From the NCBI RefSeq assembly GCF_004683905.1, contig NZ_CP038438.1:3162001-3226000 (forward strand): a DNA stretch of 64,000 nucleotides. The letters run 5' to 3'. Under the pieces are notes generated by a model. That model saw only the letters and a list, made by a program, of their open reading frames with translations. It was not told the origin of the DNA and searched no databases. Shown in pieces: positions 54,036-61,571 of this stretch. The translations under genes and the position numbers were made by a program. Position 1 is the first letter of the stretch. Each line of letters begins with the position of its first letter. This DNA is from Pseudomonas fluorescens. Lineage in GTDB: Bacteria > Pseudomonadota > Gammaproteobacteria > Pseudomonadales > Pseudomonadaceae.

Positions 54036-55091
54036 ATGCCTCAGTCCCGCCGCTACCTGCTCATCAGCCTTGGCCTTGTGTTGCTCGTCGTCATTGCCTG
54101 GTTATCCCTGCGCTCCACCGCCCCGGTGGTGCCGGAAGCGATCAAGCGCGGCTACAGCGAAGCCCTGACGGCCGCCCGTTCCGGTCAGCCGGGAGCCGCG
54201 CGGCAGTTGTATCAGCAATTGGGTCGCCCGGACCTGTCGGTCAAACGCAGTGTCTGGCTGCTGGCCGAGCTGCCCAACTATCCGAGCCCGCAAGCGCTGA
54301 AACTGGCCGACGCCCATCTGCAGAACGAAGCCCCCGAAGTACGGCTGGCAGCGATTCAAAGTGTGGTCGGACTGGTGCCCGGCGGGCAACGCAGTCTGCT
54401 GCTCGGGCCGATGCTCGACGATGAGGACCAAAACGTACGGTTCGCTGCGATCAATGCCCTGCTGGGCCTGACGCCGGATGAACTGGGGCTGTATTTCGCC
54501 CCGCTGCAGCAGGCGATCGATGGCTGGGAACAAGCGCTCAAGGGACAGCCGGAAAGCGCCGCCACCTATGCGCAACTGGCACGCCTGTATCTGCACAACG
54601 CCGAACTCAAACAGGCCCAACAAGCGCTGGACAACACCCTGCGGCTGGAACCGGGCAACCTGCCGGCACTGGTGATGCAGATCGATGTCCTCGACCGCCA
54701 GGGTCAGAGCGACGCCGCCCGCCAGTTGCTCGCCAAACAGTTGCAGGCGCAACCGGATTCCGCCTACCTGCAACACGCGCTCGGGCTGTGGCTGTTGCAC
54801 CACGGCCAGCGTGAATTCGCCCTGCTCGGCTTGTCCAAAGCGGTGGAACTTGAGCCTGACAACAAGGATTACCGCTACGACCTCGCCACCACCCTGCACG
54901 CCGCCGAAGAACTGGAAGCGGCGCAAAAGCAGTTGCAGGAAGTCGTCCAGCGCCACCCCGCCGACCGCAAGGCGCGAGTGCTGCTGATCAATTACTGGAA
55001 GGAAAGCGGCCAGTTGCAGAACGTGCAGATTCTGCTCGCGCAACTGGAGCAGATGAACCCTGATGACCCGGCGTTACAGCAGGGACTCTGA
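54036..55091 (+). CDS. membrane-anchored HEAT/TPR protein
   Basis: 351 residues. One N-terminal helix (YLLISLGLVLLVVIAWLSL) anchors the protein. A HEAT-like segment (about 70-150, APEVRLAAIQSVVGLV and DQNVRFAAINALLGL) is followed by TPR repeats (about 165-340, PESAATYAQLARLYLHNAEL and so on). It is a scaffold, likely periplasm-facing. It starts alone and diverges from the FUSC operon; about 140 bases further on comes the KaiC-like gene. No specific partner is identifiable. Confidence 0.78.
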   Translation: MPQSRRYLLISLGLVLLVVIAWLSLRSTAPVVPEAIKRGYSEALTAARSGQPGAARQLYQQLGRPDLSVKRSVWLLAELPNYPSPQALKLADAHLQNEAPEVRLAAIQSVVGLVPGGQRSLLLGPMLDDEDQNVRFAAINALLGLTPDELGLYFAPLQQAIDGWEQALKGQPESAATYAQLARLYLHNAELKQAQQALDNTLRLEPGNLPALVMQIDVLDRQGQSDAARQLLAKQLQAQPDSAYLQHALGLWLLHHGQREFALLGLSKAVELEPDNKDYRYDLATTLHAAEELEAAQKQLQEVVQRHPADRKARVLLINYWKESGQLQNVQILLAQLEQMNPDDPALQQGL

Positions 55092-55231
55092 GCCTTTACC
55101 CGCTGATTCAATGACATTTTGATATCGAAACATCGGAACCGTCATGACTGGCAGCGGTCAAGTAATCAGGTAGAGCACAACGGCTGATACAGCCTGCTGC
55201 CTCGATTCCCCTAGTCATGAGAGGGCATTCT

Positions 55232-56734
55232 TTGTCTACGTCCAACGAGTTGATCAGTGCAAAAGCCGCCACCGGCATCATTGGCCTGGATGACATCCTC
55301 GCCGGTGGTCTGTCCCGAGGGCATGTGTTTTTGCTCGAAGGTGAACCCGGTACAGGCAAAACCACCGTCGCGTTGCATTTCCTGATGGCGGGCGCCCGTG
55401 CCGGCGAACGCTGTCTCTACATCACGCTGTCGGAAACCGAGCGTGAATTGCGTCAAGGCGCGGCCTCCCACGGCTGGGAGCTGAACGAGAACATTGAAAT
55501 CTTCGAGCTGACGCCACCCGAAAGCCTGCTCAACGCCGAGCATCAGCAAAGCCTGCTGTACTCGTCCGACCTTGAGCTGGGCGAAGCCACCAAGCAGATT
55601 TTCGAAGTGGTCGAGCGCTTCAAGCCCACCCGCGTGGTTCTCGACAGCCTGTCGGAGATCCGCCTGCTGGCGCAGAGTTCGCTGCGCTACCGCCGGCAGA
55701 TTCTGGCGATCAAACATTACTTCGTGCGTTACGACGCCACCGTGCTGCTGCTTGACGACCTGACCACCGAGTCTCTCGACAAGACCGTGCACAGCGTCGC
55801 CCACGGGGTGATCCGCCTCGAAGAACTGACGCCCAATTACGGTGCCGAGCGCCGCCGCGTGCGCATCGTCAAGTATCGCGGCCAGAAATACCGTGGCGGT
55901 TACCACGACTTCACCATCATGGGCGACGGCGTCCATGTGTTCCCACGACTGGTCGCCGCCGAACACCGCAGCGACTACCCGCGCCTGCAACTGAGCAGCG
56001 GGATTCAGGAAATGGACGCCCTGCTCGGCGGCGGGGTCGAAACCGGCTCCAGCACGCTGATTCTTGGCCCGGCCGGTACCGGTAAATCGCTGATTTCGAT
56101 GATCTTCGCCGCTGCCGCAGTGGCCCGAGGCGAAAAAGCCGCGCTGTTCATCTTTGATGAAGAGCTGGGTCTGCTGTTCGAGCGCATGAAAAACATCGGC
56201 ATCGACCTCAAGGCCTTGCAAGCCACCGGCAACCTGCTGATCGATCAAGTGGACGCCGCCGAGCTGTCCCCCGGCGAGTTCTCCCACCGGGTGCGTCGTT
56301 GCGTAGACGAAGGCAACATCAAGACCGTGGTGATCGACAGCATCAACGGCTATCAGGCCGCGATGCCGGAAGAGAATGCCCTGGTGCTGCACATGCATGA
56401 GTTGCTGCTGTACCTCAACCGCAAAGGCGCGGCAACCTTCATGACCGTTGCCCAGCATGGCCTGGTCGGCGACATGCAGGCGCCGGTCGACATCACTTAC
56501 CTGGCCGACACGGTGATCCTGCTGCGCTACTTCGAAGCCATCGGCAAAGTTCGCCGGGCCATTTCCATCATCAAGAAACGTACCGGCAGCCACGAGTCGA
56601 CCATTCGTGAATACCGCATTTCGGGCCAGGGCATGACCATCGGCGAACCGCTGGAAGCGTTCCAGGGCGTGCTGCGTGGCGTGCCGACTTACCTCGGCGC
56701 GAGCAATCCGCTGTTGCGGGAAGAAACCTTGTGA
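55232..56734 (+). CDS. KaiC-like double-domain RecA-fold ATPase
   Basis: About 500 residues with two KaiC domains. Walker A is GEPGTGKTT (Lys 43) in the first and GPAGTGKSL (Lys 285) in the second. The second has DEE, matching the catalytic carboxylates of KaiC, and the tail HESTIREYRIS matches the KaiC C-terminus. At the KaiC autophosphorylation pair (Ser-Thr in cyanobacteria) this protein has Thr 422-Tyr 423. The start is TTG 55232 with GAGAGGG upstream; ATG 55217 lies five codons earlier without a binding site. It is coupled to the kinase gene by GTGA and there is no kaiA or kaiB. Environmental Pseudomonas KaiC-like proteins have been linked to stress resistance, to my recollection. Confidence 0.88.
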   Translation: MSTSNELISAKAATGIIGLDDILAGGLSRGHVFLLEGEPGTGKTTVALHFLMAGARAGERCLYITLSETERELRQGAASHGWELNENIEIFELTPPESLLNAEHQQSLLYSSDLELGEATKQIFEVVERFKPTRVVLDSLSEIRLLAQSSLRYRRQILAIKHYFVRYDATVLLLDDLTTESLDKTVHSVAHGVIRLEELTPNYGAERRRVRIVKYRGQKYRGGYHDFTIMGDGVHVFPRLVAAEHRSDYPRLQLSSGIQEMDALLGGGVETGSSTLILGPAGTGKSLISMIFAAAAVARGEKAALFIFDEELGLLFERMKNIGIDLKALQATGNLLIDQVDAAELSPGEFSHRVRRCVDEGNIKTVVIDSINGYQAAMPEENALVLHMHELLLYLNRKGAATFMTVAQHGLVGDMQAPVDITYLADTVILLRYFEAIGKVRRAISIIKKRTGSHESTIREYRISGQGMTIGEPLEAFQGVLRGVPTYLGASNPLLREETL

Positions 56735-58401
56735 CAGCCTCCGTATCACTGCCGGAACGGGCGCTGATTCTGGCGCCCATGGGCCGGGACAGCCAAGTGG
56801 CGCTGATGATCCTCAATGAGGCCGGTTACGGCGGAGTCATCACCCCGGATCTGGGCGCGCTGTGCGCAGAACTGGAGCCTGGCGCCGGACTTTTGTTGAT
56901 TGCCACCGAAGCCCTGCGCGGCCCCGAGCTGGAAACGCTCCTGCACTTTCTGGAACAGCAACCGGCCTGGTCGGATCTGCCGATCGTCTTGCTGACCCAC
57001 CACGGCGGCCCGGAACCCGGCCCCTCCTCGCGCCTGAGCAAACTGCTGGGCAACGTCACGTTCCTTGAGCGCCCGTTTCATCCGGCGACCCTGGTCAGTC
57101 TGGTCTCCACCGCCCTGCGCGGGCGACGACGACAGTACGAAGCCCGCGACCGCCTGATCGATTTGAGTGAAAGCGAACGCCGACTGCAATCGACCCTGGA
57201 AACCCTTGAGCAACAGGTCGAGGAACGCACCGCGCAACTGCGCCACAACGAAGAAGCCCTGCGCCAGTCACAGAAAATGGAAGCGGTCGGTCAGTTGACC
57301 GGGGGCATCGCTCACGACTTCAACAACATGCTCACCGGGATTATCGGCAGCCTTGAACTGCTGCGCCGGCGGCTGGCTCGCGGACGCCTAGATGACCTCG
57401 ACAGCCTGATCGATCTCGGTGTCACTTCAGCCAACCGCGCGGCCGGCTTGACCCACCGTTTGCTGGCGTTTTCCCGCCGGCAATCGCTGGACTCCAAAGC
57501 CGTGCAGATGAACACACTGGTGCTGTCGATGGGCGAGCTGCTGCAGCGCAGCCTCAACGAAAGTATCCAGCTGGAGATGCGCCTCAACGACCAGTTGTGG
57601 ATCGCCGAAGCGGATCCCAATCAACTGGAAAGCGCCCTGCTCAACCTGGTACTCAACGCCCGCGATGCAATGCCCGAGGGCGGCAAACTGGTGGTCGAAA
57701 CCAGCAATCAGGTGCTTAAGCCGGAATTCACCGAGGCCTACCCGAATCTCGAACCCGGCGACTACGTGATGCTCAGCGTCACCGATAACGGCAGTGGCAT
57801 GGCGCAGAGCGTGGTCAGCCGCGCGTTCGATCCGTTCTTCACCACCAAGCCGATCGGCCAGGGCACCGGGCTGGGTCTGTCGATGATTTACGGCTTCAGC
57901 AAGCAGTCTCGTGGTCACGTCTCGATCGACAGCGAAATCGATCAGGGCACCACGGTCAAACTGTACCTGCCGCGCTTTCGCGGCGAAGAGCTGGAGCATC
58001 CGGTGTCCGATGCTCAGCAGGCCCCGGAAGCAATGGATGGCGAAACCGTGTTGATCGTCGAGGACGACCCTGCCGTACGCGTACTGGTCAGCGCGGTGCT
58101 CAGTGAGTTGGGTTATGCGTTTGTCGAAGCCGGCGATGCCGACGGCGCCGTGCCGATCCTCAACTCGACACAGCGCATCGACCTGCTGATCAGTGACGTC
58201 GGCCTGCCAGGCATGAACGGCCGGCAACTGGCGGAAATCGGCCGGCAGTATCGGCCGGGGCTGAAGGTGTTATTCATTACTGGGTATGCCGAGCACGCGG
58301 CAGTGCGCGGTGGTTTCCTCGACCCGGGCATGCAGATGATCACCAAACCGTTCACTTTCGATCTGCTGACCGCCAAAGTCCGCGAGATGATCCAGAACTG
58401 A
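56731..58401 (+). CDS. hybrid sensor histidine kinase coupled to the KaiC-like gene
   Basis: 556 residues, soluble. The first 125 residues look like a degenerate receiver fold (ALILAPMGRDSQVALMILNEAGYG) without acceptor residues. A coiled coil leads to HisKA with His 195 in GGIAHDFNN, HATPase_c with NLVLNARDAM and GQGTGLGLSM, and a C-terminal receiver (about 435-556, Asp in LLISDVGLPG). The start GTG overlaps the KaiC stop. Pairing of a KaiC-like ATPase with such a kinase suggests that KaiC output is passed on by phosphotransfer. Confidence 0.9.
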   Translation: MTASVSLPERALILAPMGRDSQVALMILNEAGYGGVITPDLGALCAELEPGAGLLLIATEALRGPELETLLHFLEQQPAWSDLPIVLLTHHGGPEPGPSSRLSKLLGNVTFLERPFHPATLVSLVSTALRGRRRQYEARDRLIDLSESERRLQSTLETLEQQVEERTAQLRHNEEALRQSQKMEAVGQLTGGIAHDFNNMLTGIIGSLELLRRRLARGRLDDLDSLIDLGVTSANRAAGLTHRLLAFSRRQSLDSKAVQMNTLVLSMGELLQRSLNESIQLEMRLNDQLWIAEADPNQLESALLNLVLNARDAMPEGGKLVVETSNQVLKPEFTEAYPNLEPGDYVMLSVTDNGSGMAQSVVSRAFDPFFTTKPIGQGTGLGLSMIYGFSKQSRGHVSIDSEIDQGTTVKLYLPRFRGEELEHPVSDAQQAPEAMDGETVLIVEDDPAVRVLVSAVLSELGYAFVEAGDADGAVPILNSTQRIDLLISDVGLPGMNGRQLAEIGRQYRPGLKVLFITGYAEHAAVRGGFLDPGMQMITKPFTFDLLTAKVREMIQN

Positions 58402-58415
58402 TCCCCCAAAACGAC

Positions 58416-58494
58416 TGTAGGAGCTGCCGCAGGCTGCGATCTTTTGATCTTGTTTTTTAAGATCGAAAGATCGCAGCCTGCGGCAGCTCCTACA
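58416..58494. repeat. REP/REPIN-type palindrome (GTAGGAGCTGCCG type)
   Basis: Inverted arms of TGTAGGAGCTGCCGCAGGCT flank about 40 bases, in the gap between two convergent transcripts. It is the same class as 7362-7446 and probably also serves as a terminator. Confidence 0.85.
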
Positions 58495-58517
58495 TGGGGA
58501 GCATCAGCCGCTATAGA

Positions 58518-58895
58518 TCAGGCCAGCAATTCCTGAATCTTTTCCTGCAGCACGTCCAGATCGAACGGTTTTTCCAGGATCGGCGCCTTGCGCGTGATCG
58601 GGCTGCCGGTCTCGCGGATTTCCTGCGGGTAACCGCTGATGAAGATCACCTTCAGATCCGGGCGCAGTTTTACTGCCGGCTCCGCGATCTGCACGCCGGA
58701 GATCCCGCCCGGCAGGCGGAAGTCAGTGATCAGCATGTCCAGATGCGGCTTGCTCGCGAGGATCTCGAACGCCTGCTCGCCGTTTTCGGCCTGCAACACG
58801 CGGTACCCCTGCCCCGACAGGTAATCTGTCAGCACCATCAAGATAACCGGTTCGTCCTCGACGACGAGTACTACATCTTGTGCATCTACGCTCAT
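58518..58895 (-). CDS. single-domain response regulator
   Basis: 125 residues forming one receiver domain only. The acidic pair is in VVEDEP, the acceptor is Asp 58 (LITDFRLPGG) and the conserved Lys is in LEKPF. Without an output domain it probably acts as a phosphate sink or shuttle for the nearby kinases. The start is ATG 58895 with AAGG upstream; the longer frame is unsupported. It is the last gene of the minus-strand signalling set, 44 bases after the receiver-kinase. Confidence 0.85.
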   Translation of the reverse strand: MSVDAQDVVLVVEDEPVILMVLTDYLSGQGYRVLQAENGEQAFEILASKPHLDMLITDFRLPGGISGVQIAEPAVKLRPDLKVIFISGYPQEIRETGSPITRKAPILEKPFDLDVLQEKIQELLA

Positions 58896-58939
58896 GGGAA
58901 GCCTTTGTTCGGTCAATAGCTGCTGATACGACCGTGCGG

Positions 58940-60154
58940 TCACTCAGAGGTTGCGTCGGATATGCCGTTTTCCTGGATTGGCAGACAAACGCGAAACAGG
59001 GCGCCTTCGTTGATTTGACTCTCGACGACGATGGAACCGCCATGGGCGGCGACGATCTGCTCGGAAATGAACAAACCCAGCCCGAGACCAGCCACTACCG
59101 TCTTGGCGGAAACCCGTTCGAACTGTTGGAAAATGCGCTTCTGGTTCTCTTCGCTGATGCCGATGCCACGGTCCTGAACCTCAACCCGCGCCTCGTCGCC
59201 TTCACGGTACACGCGCACCTGAATCGGGCTGCGGCCACCGTAGCGCAAGGCATTGGTCAGCAGGTTGGAGACCACCTGCTCGATGCGGAATTCGTCCCAG
59301 TAACCTTCCACCGGCTGCGGCGCGGTGAACGACACTTCGGTCTCCGCCGCCTCTATCTGCTGGGCGAAATTCTGCAGCAGGTTACTCACCAGTTGCGTCA
59401 GGTCGAAACGATTCGGCCGGATGGACAGCTTGCCGGTGCGGATACGCGAAACGTCGAGCATGTCTTCGATCAGCCGGATCAGACTTTTGATCTGGCGCTC
59501 GTCGCGATCGACCATCGCGTGCATCTTGTCGAGGGTGAACGCCGCGGCGTTGTCCCGCGCCAGGTGCATCTTGCGCAACTGGGTTTCGAGTATCAGGCCA
59601 TTGAGCGGCGTGCGCACTTCGTGGGCGACGATTGACATGAAGTCATCGCGCATACGCACCGCCTGCTCCAGCTCCAGTTGCGTGCTTTGCAGTTGTTGCA
59701 GCAGCGCTTCCTGCTCGCGACGCGCCTGCTCCAGGGCTTCGACCTGTTGTTTCATGGCCTTGCTCTGGCGGTACAGGTCGACGAATACGTTGACCTTGCT
59801 CTTCACCGCGTGGATATCCAGCGGCTTGTGCAGGAAGTCCACCGCCCCGCTCTCGTAGCCCTTGAACGCGTAGTTCAGTTCACGGCCGGCGGCGCTGACG
59901 AAAATGATCGGAATGTTCTTGGTTTTCTCGGTGCCGCGCATCAACTCGGCGAGCTCGAAGCCGTTCATCCCCGGCATCTGCACGTCGAGGATGGCCATGG
60001 CGAACTCATGTTGCAGCAGCAGCGAAAGTGCTTCGTCCGCCGACAGCGCCTTGTACACCGTGCGGTCCTCGCGCTTGATCAGCGCTTCGAGGGCCAGCAG
60101 GTTCTCCGGCAGATCGTCGACGATCAGCAATTTGGCCTGGATATTACTCAGCAT
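58940..60154 (-). CDS. receiver-histidine kinase
   Basis: 404 residues. A receiver with acceptor Asp 57 (AILDVQMPGM) stands at the N-terminus, followed by a coiled coil (about 130-170), HisKA with His 178 (AHEVRTPLNG) and HATPase_c (GLGLGLFISEQI). The order REC-HisKA-HATPase suggests a kinase controlled by an upstream phosphodonor. Its start overlaps the CheB stop by seven bases. Confidence 0.9.
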   Translation of the reverse strand: MLSNIQAKLLIVDDLPENLLALEALIKREDRTVYKALSADEALSLLLQHEFAMAILDVQMPGMNGFELAELMRGTEKTKNIPIIFVSAAGRELNYAFKGYESGAVDFLHKPLDIHAVKSKVNVFVDLYRQSKAMKQQVEALEQARREQEALLQQLQSTQLELEQAVRMRDDFMSIVAHEVRTPLNGLILETQLRKMHLARDNAAAFTLDKMHAMVDRDERQIKSLIRLIEDMLDVSRIRTGKLSIRPNRFDLTQLVSNLLQNFAQQIEAAETEVSFTAPQPVEGYWDEFRIEQVVSNLLTNALRYGGRSPIQVRVYREGDEARVEVQDRGIGISEENQKRIFQQFERVSAKTVVAGLGLGLFISEQIVAAHGGSIVVESQINEGALFRVCLPIQENGISDATSE

Positions 60155-60741
60155 GCGATTCGTTCCAGCTCGACAAGCAGACGGCCGATGCCGTGAATGG
60201 GTAGGACATGGTCAGGCTGCTGAATTTTCAGCGCAGCCAGAGGCATGGTGGCGACCTGCGCGTCCTGCGGGTCTTGAACAATGGTCAGTCCGCCACGCTG
60301 CTTGACTTGCGCCAGGCCGCGAGCGCCATCGTGATTGGCGCCGGTCAGCAACACGGCAGCCAGGGTTTCGCCGTAAACATCAGCGGCGGACTCAAACAAG
60401 TAGTCGATGGCAGGTCGGGAATGGTGTACGCGGTCCTCAAGACTCAGCGACAAACTGCGATCCTGCTCCACCGACAGGTGATACCCGGGCGTGGCGAAAT
60501 AAACCGTGCCGGGCATGATGTCTTGCTTGTCGGTCGCCTCTGCCACCGGCAGCATCAGGCGCCGGGAGAACACTTCGGCCAACTGACTGCGCCGCTCCTC
60601 CGGCAGGTGCAGCACCACAATGATCGGCAACACGTAACCCTGGCGCAACGGCGCGAGCAGAGTCAGCAGGGCCTCAACCCCACCGGCTGAAGCACCGACC
60701 ACGATGGCCTCGACACGAGGCAAATCCACGGCATCGTTCAT
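60148..60741 (-). CDS. stand-alone CheB methylesterase domain
   Basis: 197 residues of the CheB catalytic domain without the receiver of canonical CheB. The triad is at Ser 18 (GASAGG), His 45 (VLHLP) and Asp 138 (GANHDGA). It removes methyl groups from, or deamidates, target glutamates. Its ATG overlaps the cheR stop as ATGA. No chemoreceptor is encoded nearby, so its target may be the adjacent kinase or another protein. Confidence 0.88.
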   Translation of the reverse strand: MNDAVDLPRVEAIVVGASAGGVEALLTLLAPLRQGYVLPIIVVLHLPEERRSQLAEVFSRRLMLPVAEATDKQDIMPGTVYFATPGYHLSVEQDRSLSLSLEDRVHHSRPAIDYLFESAADVYGETLAAVLLTGANHDGARGLAQVKQRGGLTIVQDPQDAQVATMPLAALKIQQPDHVLPIHGIGRLLVELERIAC

Positions 60742-61571
60742 AATTTGCGGTAGATCCGTTCTTGTTTGACCAACGGTTCGAACTGATTCGAGTAACCGGA
60801 AAAATCCAGCGTTTCCTTGCTGCCCAGCACCAGAAAGCCACGGTGGCACAGCGATTCGTGAAACAGACCGAAGGCACGGTCCTGAAGTTTCTTGTTGAAG
60901 TAAATCAGTACGTTGCGGCAGGAAATCAACTGCGTTTCGGAGAACACGCTGTCCGTCGCCAGGCTGTGATCGGCGAAGGTCACGTTCTCGCACAGGCTCT
61001 TGTCGAAGATCGCGTAGCCATAGGCTGCGGTGTAGTAATCGGCAAAGGAACGCTGACCGCCGGCTTGCTGGTAATTGGCAGTGTAGGCCCGGACATTCTC
61101 CATCGAGAAAATGCCCTGTTTGGCCTTGTCCAGCGAGCGCGGGTTGATGTCGGTGGCGTAGATGATCGTACGGTCGAGCAGGCCTTCTTCGCGCAGCAGA
61201 ATCGCCATCGAGTAAACCTCCTCGCCAGTGCTGCACCCGGCGATCCAGATCTTCAGCGACGGATAGGTGCGCAGCAGCGGCACCACTTCCTTGCGGATTG
61301 CCAGGAAGTGCGACGGGTCGCGGAACATCTCGCTGACCGGGATCGTCAGCAACTGCAGCAACTGCATGAACGCCGTGGGATCGTGCAGGACTTTCTCCTG
61401 CAACGCCGAGATCGTTGCGCATTCGAACTGACTCAAGGCGTGCTGCACCCGGCGCTTGATCGAAGCGCCCGAGTAATCACGAAAATCGTAGCTGTACTTG
61501 AGGTAGATGGCCTCAATCAACAGGCGTAATTCGATTTCGCTGTTGCGCTCCGCGGAGTGACTGCTATCCAC
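60738..61571 (-). CDS. CheR-type methyltransferase
   Basis: 277 residues. The small N-terminal helical domain is followed by a Rossmann methyltransferase domain with the S-adenosylmethionine motif IWIAGCSTGEEVYSMA, IYATDINPRSL and ISCRNVLIYF, all typical of CheR. It should methylate glutamates in a partner. The start is GTG 61571, overlapping the kinase stop as TAGTG; GTG 61598 inside the kinase gene is an alternative. It lies between the large kinase and CheB. Confidence 0.87.
   Translation of the reverse strand: MDSSHSAERNSEIELRLLIEAIYLKYSYDFRDYSGASIKRRVQHALSQFECATISALQEKVLHDPTAFMQLLQLLTIPVSEMFRDPSHFLAIRKEVVPLLRTYPSLKIWIAGCSTGEEVYSMAILLREEGLLDRTIIYATDINPRSLDKAKQGIFSMENVRAYTANYQQAGGQRSFADYYTAAYGYAIFDKSLCENVTFADHSLATDSVFSETQLISCRNVLIYFNKKLQDRAFGLFHESLCHRGFLVLGSKETLDFSGYSNQFEPLVKQERIYRKL

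Noticed and set aside
55232..56734. Circadian KaiABC clock
   Set aside because: No kaiA or kaiB nearby and the autophosphorylation pair is altered. A KaiC-like protein is all that can be claimed.
60148..61571. Flagellar chemotaxis operon
   Set aside because: CheR and CheB are present but there is no cheA, cheW, cheY-cheZ or chemoreceptor gene, and CheB lacks its receiver.
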